Source: Pinus tabuliformis (taxonomy: Eukaryota > Streptophyta > Pinopsida > Pinales > Pinaceae). Taken from it: a stretch of DNA of 64,000 nt. The notes under the pieces were generated by a model, which was given only the letters and a program-made list of their open reading frames with translations, did no database searches and had not been told where the DNA came from. The number at the start of each line of letters is the position of its first letter. Position 1 is the first letter of the stretch. The stretch is taken from the NCBI GenBank assembly GCA_031772625.1, contig CM062815.1:605787980-605851979 (forward strand), read 5' to 3'. Shown here one piece after another: positions 48,556 through 60,465 of the stretch. The position numbers and the translations under genes were made by a program.

Positions 48556-48613
<58 letters not shown>
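48556..48613. repeat. (TA)n microsatellite in the right hairpin arm
   Basis: Occupies the position that is a T run (46979-47005) in the left arm. Confidence 0.9.
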
Positions 48614-48618
<5 letters not shown>

Positions 48619-48798
48619 GTTTAAAATTATTAATTAAATTAAAATTTAAAATCAAAACTAAAAATTTATTTATCCATTTATTAATAAATTGTTGAAAATC
48701 AAGCCGACCTCTCCAAACCTAGGTTATCTATCCATCCTTCTATTCATAGGTTCTCATTTTCTTGACTCTCTCTTTCTCAAAATGCAGATCTCATTACC

Positions 48799-48833
48799 CT
48801 GATGATGGACTCACCTAGCTAGTCCGAAACGTC
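48799..48833 (+). ncRNA. Hammerhead ribozyme-like motif, right arm
   Basis: Core blocks in the right order: CTGATGA (48799-48805), a stem GGACT/AGTCC with a 9-base loop (48807-48825), GAAAC (48826-48830) and the cleavage triplet GTC (48831-48833). ACC before and GGT after could close stem I. Stem III would be a single C-G with no loop, so folding as a dimer is needed. A U sits between CTGATGA and stem II. Hammerhead motifs of minimal form are described in Penelope-like elements. Activity is not shown. Confidence 0.55.
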
Positions 48834-48905
48834 GGTTTCATAAATTGCTCACAGGTTTTTCCATTAATTAAAAATACTCTTCCAGCCTGTATGGAATCTC
48901 TCTTC

Positions 48906-48917
48906 AACTAGTATGCT
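48906..48917. other. 12-bp target duplication, right, of the Penelope-like hairpin
   Basis: AACTAGTATGCT, identical to 46695-46706, at the junction with host copia sequence continuing TGTTTAAAAAA. Confidence 0.85.
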
Positions 48918-50055
48918 GTTTAAAAAATTCTATGTGTGGGTTAAAACAGTCACCAAGGATGTGGTATTAGAAATTTGATACATATATACGGGGACTTGGC
49001 TTCACCAAAAACAAAGAAGATCATTGTGTGTATTTTAAATTAATTGGTGATGATCTTATTTATTTGGTCTTGTATGTGGATGATATGGTGCTAATTGGAA
49101 ATAACAAAGAAATTATCCAGGAATTGAAGACCCAATTTTCCTCCAAATTTGACATGAAACATCTTCGTGATGTAAACTATATTTTGGGCATGTAAATTAA
49201 ACAATATCGGGCAAAAAGGAAGCTATGGTTAAACCAGAGGAAGTATGTAGAGACAATATTGCAGAGGTCTAAAATGCAGGATAGTAAACCGGTGAAGGTT
49301 CCTATTCATGTTGGTGCAAACTTTTCTGCTAAACAGTGTCCCAAGACATAAGAAGAGGAAGAAAAAATGTCTCATGTTCCATACGCAAGTGTAGTCAGTG
49401 GCCTGATATATACAATGGTCTGTACTAGATCATACATTGCACATGTAGTGGGATTATTCAATAGGTTTATGTCAAAACTAGGGAAGGAGCATTTGACAAC
49501 AATGAAGTGGATTTTCAGGTATTTTCATGACACTAGTGATTATGGTCTGTGCTACCAAGGAAGACCAGGATTCGATAGAGTTTTGGACATTCGTGGATTT
49601 TTTGATGAAGCTTGGACTAGAGATACAGATCAGAGAAGATCTATAAGTGGGTATGCATTTAAAATGTTTGGAGGTGCAGTCACTTGGATGAGCAAGAGAT
49701 AGTCTATAGTGGAACTTTCAACTACAGAGGTAGCATACATGACAGGCACTCATGCAAGCAAGGAAGCAGTTTGGTTGTAGAGATTGTGTTGAAGTATGGG
49801 GTTGGTGTAGCAAGCTATAAGGATAGACTGTGATAGCCAAAGTGTAATTTCTTGGCAAAGAACCCTTCTCATCATTCAACGACAACACACATTAATGTCT
49901 AGTATCACTTTGTGAGGGATATGGTTGAGGAAAGAAAGGTGTTGTTGGTAAAGGTGGACACTTTGAAGAATGTTGTAGATGCATTGACAAATTTTGTGAG
50001 CACTGAGAAGTTTTATTGGTGTAGAGAAACAATGGGCATTGCAGGACTGGACTAA
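48918..50055 (+). pseudogene. Element C reverse transcriptase and RNase H, last part
   Basis: Continues copia RT after the hairpin: GLKQSPRMWY followed by TAG, then YVDD at 49073-49084 and the connection region. RNase H at 49367-49702 reads RRSISGYAFKMFGGAVTWMSKR and stops at TAG where Gln is expected, with further TAG and shifts to about 50055. The first catalytic Asp block (RGFFDEAW) is eroded. Confidence 0.85.
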
Positions 50056-50097
50056 TGATTAAGCTCTCCTATGGCCCCATGTGGAAAGAAAACAACA

Positions 50098-50107
50098 AGT
50101 GGGAGAA
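50098..50107 (+). other. Polypurine tract of element C
   Basis: AGTGGGAGAA directly precedes the 3' LTR start TGTTGGG. Confidence 0.7.
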
Positions 50108-50561
50108 TGTTGGGTCTGTGTTATATTCTTTCCACAACTAGCCCCATGCATGGGGGGGTGATAGCCCCCACTGTTCATTGCATCTAACACATTAGGGGGA
50201 TCACAGGAGGGGCAAAAACCCCCCTGTACAGGTTTCGAGGCAGCACCCCATGAATTTTTTTTTTGGACCCTATATTAGCTGGGCAGACTTATCTATGGTT
50301 TTGTGCGTGGTTTTCACACATGGTTTTGGGCATGATGGTTTTCTTCCCATGGTTTTTATTAGATCAATCAAGGGAACTATGGTTATGTTCTAATCATAGG
50401 TTAAAGGAATATAATGAAAAATCAATTTGGTAGTCCTAGTTTTGGGATCCAAGGGAAAATCTCTTTGTATATTTGTTTTATGTTTTATGCTCTCGCCATT
50501 GTTTATTTTCTATATTTAGAATTCATATGCAAGTAATTTTTGTACAGGGTTAAAACCTATA
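50108..50561 (+). repeat. 3' LTR of copia element C (454 bp)
   Basis: Starts TGTTGGGTCTG and aligns with 27707-28254, lacking about 95 bases by small deletions. Followed by the CTATT duplication at 50562-50566. Confidence 0.87.
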
Positions 50562-50566
50562 CTATT

Positions 50567-53500
50567 GGTGCACTTTGCACACAATTTAGATAATGCCCAC
50601 AATTCTTAAATGTTTGATGTTGAAATATAAAATTTATTATTGTTTAGGGGTGCTTTAAAACTTACATTGATCTCTGGACTTGAAGGAAATTGGTTCTAAA
50701 TACATAGTGGTTATTGTGATCACATGCTAATGGTATTGATCATGGTTCATTAGTTGTAATTACACACTTTGGAATGTTACAAATATATCGTTTGGGTCAC
50801 AATTCTATGGTTACAAACTACCCAACTATAAATAATGATAAATGGATGACATTTGAATGTTACAAATGTGTAAGTAGTCCACATTTAACTTTGTTATCTT
50901 CATTGTCCTTAGTAACAATGACAAGTTTGAATATTTCCTTTATTTATCATTGCAAACACATAACTCTTTGTTGTACCAAACATACTTAATACTATTGGTG
51001 TATCATCTCTTAATTATGGAATGGTATCTTGATGATGATAACGAGCTCTCAATATCCAATGTTGATGAATACAATGAATGAATGATCTAATCTCTTGTAT
51101 GGACAAAATTTATGATTTATTTTCTATTTTTATCGTGCCATTATATATATGCTTCACTAGCATCTCATGTTATATGGTTAATTGAGCAAGTTTTATCTTT
51201 CATTTTTCAAGTATAATTTTGTTGCATGAATAAGCATAGTTTTCTAATTAAAATAATTCAAAATTTGTTAATAATTCATGGTTTGTTTGAATATTCACAC
51301 ATTTATCTCTAGATTTTTACTTTGAGAGTGAGTAGTGTCAAATCACTAATCTTCATTAAGGAAGTTCCCTTCATTACTCAATGACCTAGCTCAACTCAAT
51401 ATTTAAGGATTCCCCCCTCGACAAGGATATCCTTCTTGTAGTCTGAAGAGTGAGAGAAGGCCACCAAGGTGACATTGGGTGGCTTGCTTGAGAGTTTCCT
51501 TTTAGGCATTCTTGGTGGGGTCAAGACTTTTTTTTTTTCTATGAGAGTGTTTGAGTGGAGACACAATTTAGAAAATGCTTACAAGAAAATTAGTTTCCCT
51601 AATTTCCATCACCTAAACTACTTCCAATAAAATCATGTGCTTTTAATAACATATAATTTTGATAAATAATTAATTTAATAAAATTTAAAAAAACAAGATA
51701 ATTATTATTATTGTTATTTTTTGTATATGACAGAATCTACAACTATATCGAGCTTGTATTTACATGACAGGGATCGATTCTATCCAATACCACAATCACC
51801 TCAATTATACCCACATTGCCTCACAAGTGGCACATTGAGCTAATCGAAGTTTAAACCAATAACATCATAAGAAATTCCTTAACAACCCATTCTATCATCA
51901 ACTAATCTACACCATGGGGCAAATTAAAACTAACTTTTAATATTAAAAAATATAGCCATTTTATTTTATTTGAAAATTAATTTTAATATCTAATTTGAGG
52001 AAACTTGGTAAAATAAAATTTAATGTGAAAAATGTTAAGAAAAATAAATTTTAGTGTGTGAAATGTTATGAAAATAATTTATTATAATCCACCGGGCCTA
52101 ACAATGGTAAACTATTTAGGCTCCGGATGTGCCCAAGTCGTATGAAATAAAACTCTTTTGCAAGTGAAAGGAGTATAAATAAATATTTCACTAAATTGTA
52201 GGTTGGATGCTATGGATAAAAATATGCATTTCGAAAGAAATGAACAAGGGGCTCATATGAAACAAAGGAGGGCTTCAAGTTGGCTTGATTGCAACATGCA
52301 TGTGAGATCAATAAGACTCTCCCATTTACATAATTTTTCCATCCATCCTTCAACCATCTTCCCACGCCTACCAGAATTGTGTGTTTCTGCACTTCAAATT
52401 GTTGGGATTCTAAGGTGTTTTTCACTCTCCTTGTTTTTATCTTTTTTCGCAATTCAATTTTCTTGCTTTATTTTTGAGTTCTTCCTCTACTTTTATTTTC
52501 TCATCGAAATTTCAGCTATCATTGAGAAGTTTTTTCTGTCATGGCTGGAATTGGATTAATCATCCGGAAAAAAATGATTAAACTGTAGAGGCCATAAATT
52601 TGGGGTTTTGGGTGCTTTGGTGGTAAACCCTAGGGGTTATAGATCATAGATTCTTCCTTGATAATTGGTATTGTTTTACAATTTTTTGTTAATTTGGTAT
52701 GGATGGTTGTTTGTCCTTATGATTTATTCTGGGTATCACTATTAAATTATAAGTACCTATTGAAGCCTCGAAAACCATTGCTACAACATGGGGGAAAACC
52801 ACCAGATCCGGACCTTGGTTAGCAGCTCTTTTTTCGTTTGGTGTAGTGGCTTCGACTGGGGATAATGGAACCAGTTTCCTAGAATAGATTTTGATAGTGT
52901 TGATGGGATGGTATATGATGTAACAGGGGGATGATTAAGCTAAGTGTAATCTAATCTAAGCTACTAAACACATGCATATATCCTAGTTTAAACACTATTT
53001 GAATATAAATATACCTGGGAATTAAATAAAGTATGCGATCTACAATAATGTCCTATAGCAATTAGTAATAAAGATCATTCAACTACAATAATAAGTGAAA
53101 TCGTTTAATAATAATCGTTTTGGATAAATAGTTAGCCAAAACAATTGTGAAAGATATATCGGATATAAATCGTTCATGTATTTAGAATAATGTCAAAGCC
53201 AACATCATACAAAAGTGTAATAATGCTAACTATAATTCATAATTTCACACATAAATAATTAAAAGAAGAATTATTACTTGATACATAAATAAAACAAGAT
53301 CATAAGATAAAAGTACCATATATGATGAGTCCTACTCATGTGCTTTAGCAATATTGACCTAAATCCAATCGATCCAACATATTCTAAGAGTATAGAAGTG
53401 CATTTCAGTAAAGCATGCTAGACATTTAAGAGAAAATAGATCTTGTTCATTCATTCCATCAGGACCTCCTCAAAGGTATAGAATTGCATGTTTTGAAGAA

Positions 53501-54158
53501 TGTTTCTGATAAAATTTTTGGACCCCTCTCTAAATGCATGAGAGGGGTTTAAATACTAAATTATAGGTCCTAAAATAGATTATTACAAAAATAGTTGAGG
53601 TTTAAATGACCTACCTTAGATTATGCAATAATAAAACTAAAATAAAAATAAACTAAGTGACTAACTCCTTTGCATTCTATCTTTGAGATCACAAATGTCT
53701 GTCATAGGCTTGAGCTATGTTGGTTGGCCAATTACAGATTTCAACTACCCAACAAATATAGCGTCTGTCAATGCTAGCACCATTTTTTGTGTGGAGGTAC
53801 TAGTTAAGCATCACAAGGTCATGCACTCCGTGTATGGTTTCACTAAGAACTGTGAGTATGCTTCCTAGTTTAGTTTGCCCATATGTCTGATCACCTCCTC
53901 CTTTTCTTTTGTCAGTTGCCTCCACTACTGCTCTAACTATTTGGCATTTTGAAGAAATCATGCTATAGACTCTGAAATTAGGTTGGCACCATGCATATTT
54001 TCATTGATGGCTTCTATGATGCTGTTTGTTGCTGCTGCCACGACCATTGTTTCCCTTTCTTCTTGCTTGAGCCGTGAATCCCAATCTGTGAACAAGATGT
54101 CTTTATGCGATTCCTCTAGCTTTGGAAAATCAGCCTTTCTCCCTTCTTCTGATTCTTG
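50567..54158. other. Intergenic, AT-rich, no gene recognised
   Basis: 3.6 kb with short frames only. A 118-codon frame at 52203-52559 is low in complexity and matches no family I know. No terminal repeats were found. Confidence 0.5.
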
Positions 54159-56703
54159 CTAGGTGATAAAGTCAGAAACCCTTTTATGGATTTCATCATA
54201 CTCAAGTCTCATGTCGACAACTTGGCTTGTTAGCTTATCACTAATCTCGCAATAAGGACTTATTTGCAAGATTTTCTGGCATAGAACTTCCTTTTGCTGC
54301 ATTAGTTGGGAGTTAAGATTGAGTGCTTCCTTTATGAACTCATCGATTTGCGGATTGTCTTTATACTTATCTGTCATGGCTTGTATCCGCGCATCTCTTT
54401 CCGCTAGGATGGCCTGATGTTGTATTTGCATCTATTCAAATTCCTGCTGGAGCTCGGCCACTGGTAATTTTTCTTCTTGATTGAATTTCTCCTGAGCTAA
54501 TTGTTGTTCCAATAGTAGAATCTTTTGTTCCTTTTCTCTAAGTAGAATTTGGACCTTTGTCACTTTGTCAATAGTTTCCGTATCATAGGCTTCTGTAAAT
54601 TGCGACAGTCTTGTGAGATTTTCAGATGGGCTGATGGGCGAGTCTTTCCATACAATGTCCATTGATTCATTGTCAGGGGTCGTAATAGTTGCAACATCTA
54701 GCTTCCTCTTCTTCCTCTGTCTCTTAATGACAAATTTGTGAGCAAGACTATAAAACACATCTAATGGAGGAATTTCCTCAATTCTCAAAATAATTTCTGA
54801 AGTGGGGGTGGCAAGAATGAGCTCAACATCCTGAGTGCTTGTAGTTTTCTCCATTATTATTTCTTGATTTGACTTGTGCTATGGAGTCTGTATCTCAGAT
54901 GTTTGTTCATCTGTATGAAGCTTCTTGTTGAAATGTTCCCATTCCTTTTCCAAATCAATAACTAGGGGTTTTGCTGACTGAGTGGAAGTAGAGTGAATTT
55001 TTGCTTGTTTCTTTGCCAAGGTTTGCTCAGTTGTTTCTTTTGTAGTTCTAACTGTGTCCCTTTCAGACTCTTTATTTTTATTGCCTCCCCCATTTTGAGA
55101 CTACTGCTCTGAGTGCTCTGACTCATGAGTAGATCTCTCCTGGGTCTCTGCTTCAAAATTTTCTTCGGAATTTTCTTTGGAGCTGTCCTCCAAGCTTACA
55201 CTGGGAGTTGGCTCCCTTATTGGTTCAATCTATAGTAGGTCCAATGGGACCTTCTTTAATATCCTATTTTTGTACACATGAAAAGCTTCAACATCATCTG
55301 GGGAAAAAAGTAGTGATGCCATATGTGTCACATCTGAAAATGTTTCTTTTTGTAGGAAGAGGTCATCGAAGGTGTCTTCCTCATGGGTGAATGGTTTCAC
55401 TTTCACCATAGTAGTGAAGTCCTTAACAGTGCCATTTGGGTCATACTACCTTCCTGGGAATGTAGCTAATTTCAAAGATTTCATAATCTCTACCTCTTTG
55501 CATGCATGTCCAAAATCATGTAGTGCAAATGCACCACATTACAATGGAAATGTAGGCCAAATGGCCTTCTTCTATTCTTTCAACCCTTTGCTCATCCCAC
55601 CTTCCCCTGCCATTTGGTAGGCTATCTCCTTGGCCATTAACTTGTTGGGGACATAGTATGGGAGGACATGTGGTGAAGCAATGCTCTCAAATACTTTGAT
55701 ATAGGTAAATGTCTCCTCCCCAAACCATCTAGCTACAGGAAAAATATCCACTTCAGCTTCTTTGGAAAACCTAGGGGTGGTTGCGTTGTAGACTTGTTTA
55801 TGGATGGGCAACATAAATCCTTGACAAATCTTGTAAAAATGGGGGTGAAACTGAGACTCCCACAAAATCTTATGGTACACATGGATAGGAAGCGGGTCTT
55901 GCACAGTCCACTTCCATCCCATAATAGGAAATTTAGAGCTAAAACATATTGCATCCATTACAAAGGCACTCATGAAAAATGGGGGATAAACCCTTAAAGA
56001 GTGACTCCTCTTTATCGTATAATCCATAATGGCTTTCGCCAAATTATCAGACAAAATTTGAGCCCAATTCATTATTGTTGTGTTCACAACTGCTTCTATT
56101 AATGGTAGCCACTCTGGGAAAATTTGGTATTATCAGGCTTACCGAACAATATACATAGCATGGATGATGAAAAACTGTAAGGGGGAGAAATAGATGCTGT
56201 ATAATACATACCTGTCTTATCCCATTGATCTTGCTTTCGTTTTCTCTCTAGGCCCATGTAACGTCTGCTCAGTCTTCATTCTCCTTAGAAAATTTCTCAA
56301 GGAACTATTTATTGTAGAGCTTTTATGGCTCTGGTAGATTGTACATAAGCCACAGGTTGTCTGCTGAAAAATATCCCATAACCTCATGCTTGCTATTCTT
56401 GAAATCTTTGTCTGAGACATCCACCACATCAATTATCCACTTGACCATATCTGTGTATGGGATTATCTTCAGCCTTGCGGCTATGCGATGTAGAAACGAG
56501 CATGTTGTCTCGAAGTAAGAGATGTCCAAGGAAACATGAGCATTGGCTGTGGCCTTTGCTACCAGAGGCCTTGGTTTCTCTTCTTCTAAAAAATCATACA
56601 TGGCTTCCCATGTTAAAGTTCCTCCATCTCTACAACACGTAGTATCAGAGAATAGAGGGATCATTTCTGACTTTTTAGACGCGACTGCCTTTCCCTTCTT
56701 CAT
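54159..56703 (-). pseudogene. Unrecognised decayed coiled-coil gene, probably transposon-borne
   Basis: Minus-strand gene of about 840 codons. It starts at ATG 56701-56703 (MKKGKAVASKKSEMIPLFSD) and is open to 56323. After a frame change it is open 56087-55572, then continues in that frame through stops to 54432, and from ATG 54431 to 54159. Several internal stops are TAG where CAG is plausible (for example 54432-54434 in a Gln/Glu-rich coiled coil). The N-terminal and central parts look globular (YPPFFMSAFVMDAICF, GWKWTVQDPLPIHVYHKIL). A charged linker and a long coiled coil end the protein. Its general plan, globular then coiled coil, resembles the coding region in the LTRs of D, but I cannot show homology by eye. 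Function unknown. Confidence 0.55.
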
Positions 56704-57591
56704 TATTTCTCCTAAAAATTCTTGCTATGGATGTTTCCTAAAATGGAGAAAAGTGAAGCTATCAAATAGATACAAGCGAGAATGAAAATAATAATGAATG
56801 ATACAGGTAACCTTGAAAATGTGACATGAAAGGAGTTTTAGTTAAACGTAGATGAAAATATATCATATCACGTCGAGCCGCTTTTCAAACATAAATGTTA
56901 TTAACCCATAGTAAATGCCCACTAATGGTTTGTTATTGCTACCTTTATTGTTCATTAATGTCCCGCATCGTAAAAGTGCAAGAAAATGTTTTAAGGTTAC
57001 GATCTTTGATTTGCGAAAATGTCGATTTTGCAATTGTGATGCAATATTGCAAATCGTATTATCGCATTTTGATTGTGCACTTTATTTAAAGTTCCTTTGG
57101 TTTCTGCGGGATGCGAGATGTGGGAAGTTTTTCTTTTTTTTAAATCGTAGCTTGTTTAATGGGATTTACCTTATAAAGCATTTTTCATTTGCATAATAGA
57201 CTTGAGTTTTACTTTATAACATAGGCTCCAATCAGGTCTGGGATTTTATTGCATTTCGCAACATCACGTGGTTTGTAAGGTTTCAAACCTTGCTTAAGTA
57301 CTTTAGACACGATGCGATAAGGTTAATCATCGCATCGCAGTATCGCATTTCACATGTTTCAACATACTTCATGAGGGCGCACCCTTTGTGAATTGTGATA
57401 TGCGATACAGGCTTTATTTTGAGAGGAAATGCCTTAGGCCTAGTTTTTAATGAAAACAGCCTAATGATATCTAGGTTAAGTGCAGTGATTCCTTTAGATC
57501 ACATTTGGCATGTTTTTCTTGTTAATAAGGCTTTTGACACACTCGGTTCAGTGATATGCGAAAAGGTGAGTATTGCTAGCTTTAACAAAGG
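56704..57591. other. Intergenic with a cluster of ATGCGAT/ATCGCAT words
   Basis: Between the decayed gene and element B. Words such as GGGATGCGAGATG, ACGATGCGATAAGG, ATCGCATCGCAGTATCGCATTT and ATATGCGATACAGG concentrate at 56990-57410. No gene seen. Confidence 0.5.
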
Positions 57592-58629
57592 TGTTATAGA
57601 CATTTTTGGGCACTGCAACCCCAATCATAAATGTCCATAAACCAAGGGCTCCTAAGTCCCTAAAAGTGTTGTTCCAACCCCTAAAAGAACAAGGTCAACT
57701 GATTACAACATCTCCCAGAAGTTCTCCATGAAAAACTACTCAGAACTGGTCACAATTGGACCATCTCACCTACTCCATCGTCAAAGTGCGCTGCATCCCA
57801 CCTAAATGCACACAGGAGGTGCGATGCATACTGAAAAGCCATTCTATGGGGTGCGATGGGCGAGAGTGGACAAATGGCAGGGTCAATCTATGAGGTGGAG
57901 GATCATGGAATCTTCCAGAAACTTCTCCTGTGACACTTGCCTCTCTGCATTCGCCCAGGGATGAGTAAGAGATCATCAATCTCCAAGTGGAATCAAGAAC
58001 TATCAGAGAGAGGACACTAATCAAATCTCAGAAGCTGACTCACCCCCCTTGCAAACATCTATATATGGATCCCTCATCCTAGAGATCCAGAGGCTGGAAT
58101 TTTGTATCTTGTAAGGAAGTGCTGCTGGTTTCTTGGTGTAACATCATAGTGTTGGGTGATCTAAGCTTTTCATGAGGTGAAGAAGGGCTTTCTTGCTGAG
58201 AGGATGACACTGGGTCAGAAAAATTGGTTGTAATCCTCTTTGCTATTCTTAATTATTAATAAAGCTATTCGAGTTTTCCTCCACATTCTTGTATGATTGA
58301 TGATATATGCATTTGTGTGGTCAATATATATCTGGTCCTATATTTTTTATGATAGTAGATCTCTGTTCTTGGATAGTGTTATGCTGCTTCGATTCTATAG
58401 GTACTCTTTGAAGCTGGGTAAATGAGGAAGCAAGTGGCAAAGATCTATCAGAAGGGAGAGGAATCAAGCAAGGAACCAAGCGCAAGACAGAGGTTGGTCT
58501 CCTTCTTTCCCCTCTTATCTACCTCTCATAAAGGAAAACAAAAGTGGTTTTAGTTTGTTTGTTTCTAAGGTAGCTACCAGCCTTAGTGGGACTAGCAGCT
58601 TTGCATAGACACTAGATTTCCCGATAACA
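57592..58629 (+). repeat. 5' LTR of element B (1,038 bp)
   Basis: TGTTATAGACA ... CCGATAACA, homologous to both LTRs of element A but more diverged from them than they are from each other. Confidence 0.92.
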
Positions 58630-58632
58630 AAA

Positions 58633-58650
58633 TGGCAACTCCACTGGGGA
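58633..58650 (+). other. Primer binding site of element B
   Basis: TGGCAACTCCACTGGGGA, three bases after the LTR, one base different from element A. Confidence 0.7.
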
Positions 58651-60465
58651 ATCAATAGATTGTTTGTTTGTCTATATTTGTTTTCTTTATAAACTTACAG
58701 ACGGAGCCTGAAGTTAAGCCAACTAGCCTTCGAATTGCATTTTCTATGCAAGTGCAAATTAGATCAATGCTGCTTCAGTCTATCTCCGGGTTTTGTTTAT
58801 GAACTGAACAATCGATTTACAAGCTTTCTAATTGCCCTTGTGGTGGCTCTAGTAACCTCCTTAGATCTATCCTTGTGATTTATTTACTGATTATCACTTG
58901 CTCGGCCAAAATCCCTGAACTGTGCTGCAAACTGTGATCAAGAACTGGATCAAAAGTCTCACACTGTACCATCGCACCCTCCCTTCAAGGACATCAGTAT
59001 GCATCACACTTCCCATGTGCTGTAGGTGGGATGCATACTGGAATCCCTGTGTAATAGGTGTGCTGATTAGAAAGGGCTAATTTTTCCTTCAGACTTTGGT
59101 TTTTTCACTCTTTTCAGCTCTATTCAGGAGTTTTACTGTCTGTAGTCAGTGTACCTCTGTTGGAAACCCCCTTGCTTGCCATTATTCCGCCTCTATTGTG
59201 CAAAGAACTATAAATGATTTTATGTATTGTGATCCATTTTCAGTTCTCTTTTACAAAGAAGTAGCGTAATTGAACTGTCGTTTCTTGATTTGGAAGTGTC
59301 GCAAGTGTCGTTTTCAGTCATAGAAGAGAATCTGATTGTTCTTGATAGTCGATTACACTGTTACTCTTGTATTTGATTTGAATTAATAGTTTTTCAAGTG
59401 TTGAAAGCAAGTTTTCAATTCCAAATAATAAAGTGTCATCATTGTCTTCATTTTGTCTTGAAAAGAAACTTGTTAGTAATGTCGCTTTGAAAAAATAATT
59501 TAGATTTGCGCTTATCTTTCTTTTTATCATTCACACATTAAGAAGGCTAAAAACAAATACATGCATGTGCATTTGCATTTAGACTGTTTGTTGGTTCGAT
59601 TTAGGACAATGCATATAGTGTGTGCTCTCTGCTCTATGTTGAAAGAATATCGTCTCTCTTTCCTTAGTAGCTAGGATTTTCATTGCAAAAAGAAGATTAA
59701 ACGATTGTTTATCATCTTAGATTGCATTTTAGGAAATTGTATATCTACATCACACGGTGAACCTGAAAGGTAAATTTCTTAAGCAAGATCAATCGTAAAC
59801 TAAATTTAATGAATCTAAATACGCTTTGGAACCTAGCGCACAACATTTAGAAGTCTAGGCTAGAGACTATTCCGGCATCGTAAAGCCTGGTAACTGTTGT
59901 TTTCATTGCTAGTTGGGTGATTCCTCCACTTTGAGATGATAACTACCAGTACGGACTTGTGCTCCTACGTACCATCGAGTATATATTGGGAGACCACAAT
60001 AGGCTTTATCCTTTATCCATAGGAAGCCATGTCTGCCGCCCTATCGATCGCAATACACTGAACATAGCATTCGGGAAGATTGACTGCCGTACCATAAAAA
60101 GTATTCTGGAGTTTTGCGATTGGTTTGGTAATCCCTCTGTCTAGATTTCCAGAGTAGTCTCTTTCGTTCCTTTTTAGACTCCTTAAAGGAAAAGGTCCAT
60201 TTGAGAACTTGTCACTTCAAGCTCATTAAAAATCGAAGGCAACTAGAGTCATCTTTTGTTTTTTCTCGACTCTTAAAAATTGAAAAAACAAGTTGTGTCA
60301 AAGCGTCTAAAATTCGTTTTATTTGGAAACATATTTGCCCTTGATTTTTAGTTGATCGAGTAATCCGCAATCGTGGAAGAAAGTTAATTGAAACCCTGTT
60401 GTTCGCGGAGACTTACGAGTCAACCGTCTTTGTCTCCAGAATCAAAACTGTTACGGACAAAGTGA
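58651..60465 (+). other. Untranslated leader of element B
   Basis: Homologous to the leader of A up to about 60330, where A jumps to a later part of gag. No coding potential; several TGCGCTG/GGGATGCAT words near 58985-59035. Confidence 0.65.

Larger units (their letters stand above)
46707..48905. mobile_element. Penelope-like element 3' ends in a ~1.1-kb head-to-head hairpin
   Basis: Seen: the left arm 46707-47823 is the reverse complement of 47844-48874, with a 20-base loop (47824-47843). In the outer ~215 bases only about three mismatches occur; length differences are mainly in TA/T runs. A further 31 bases (48875-48905) lie outside the right arm. The 12-bp duplications flank the whole. 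Reading outward from the loop, each arm holds a short coding tail, an AT-rich 3' untranslated stretch and a hammerhead-like motif. Assignment to Penelope-like elements rests on the coding tail and that motif. Such elements are known in conifers (Dryad). Confidence 0.72.
27707..50561 (+). mobile_element. Ty1/copia element C, split by two nested insertions
   Basis: LTRs lie at 27707-28254 and 50108-50561, with exact CTATT duplications outside. Its own sequence is 27707-31013, 46552-46706 and 48918-50561. The gaps are element D and a Penelope-like hairpin, both inside the reverse transcriptase region. Frameshifts, stops and active-site losses throughout make it the oldest insertion here, which the nesting confirms. 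Confidence 0.9.

Noticed and set aside
46707..48905. Hairpin as an ordinary MITE or Mutator-type foldback
   Set aside because: A 12-bp duplication, a coding tail ending in a stop, and the hammerhead-like motif fit a retroelement 3' end better; still listed as the main alternative.
52203..52559. 118-codon frame with a hydrophobic Phe-rich tail
   Set aside because: Low complexity, no family resemblance, and no supporting promoter or neighbour context; likely chance.
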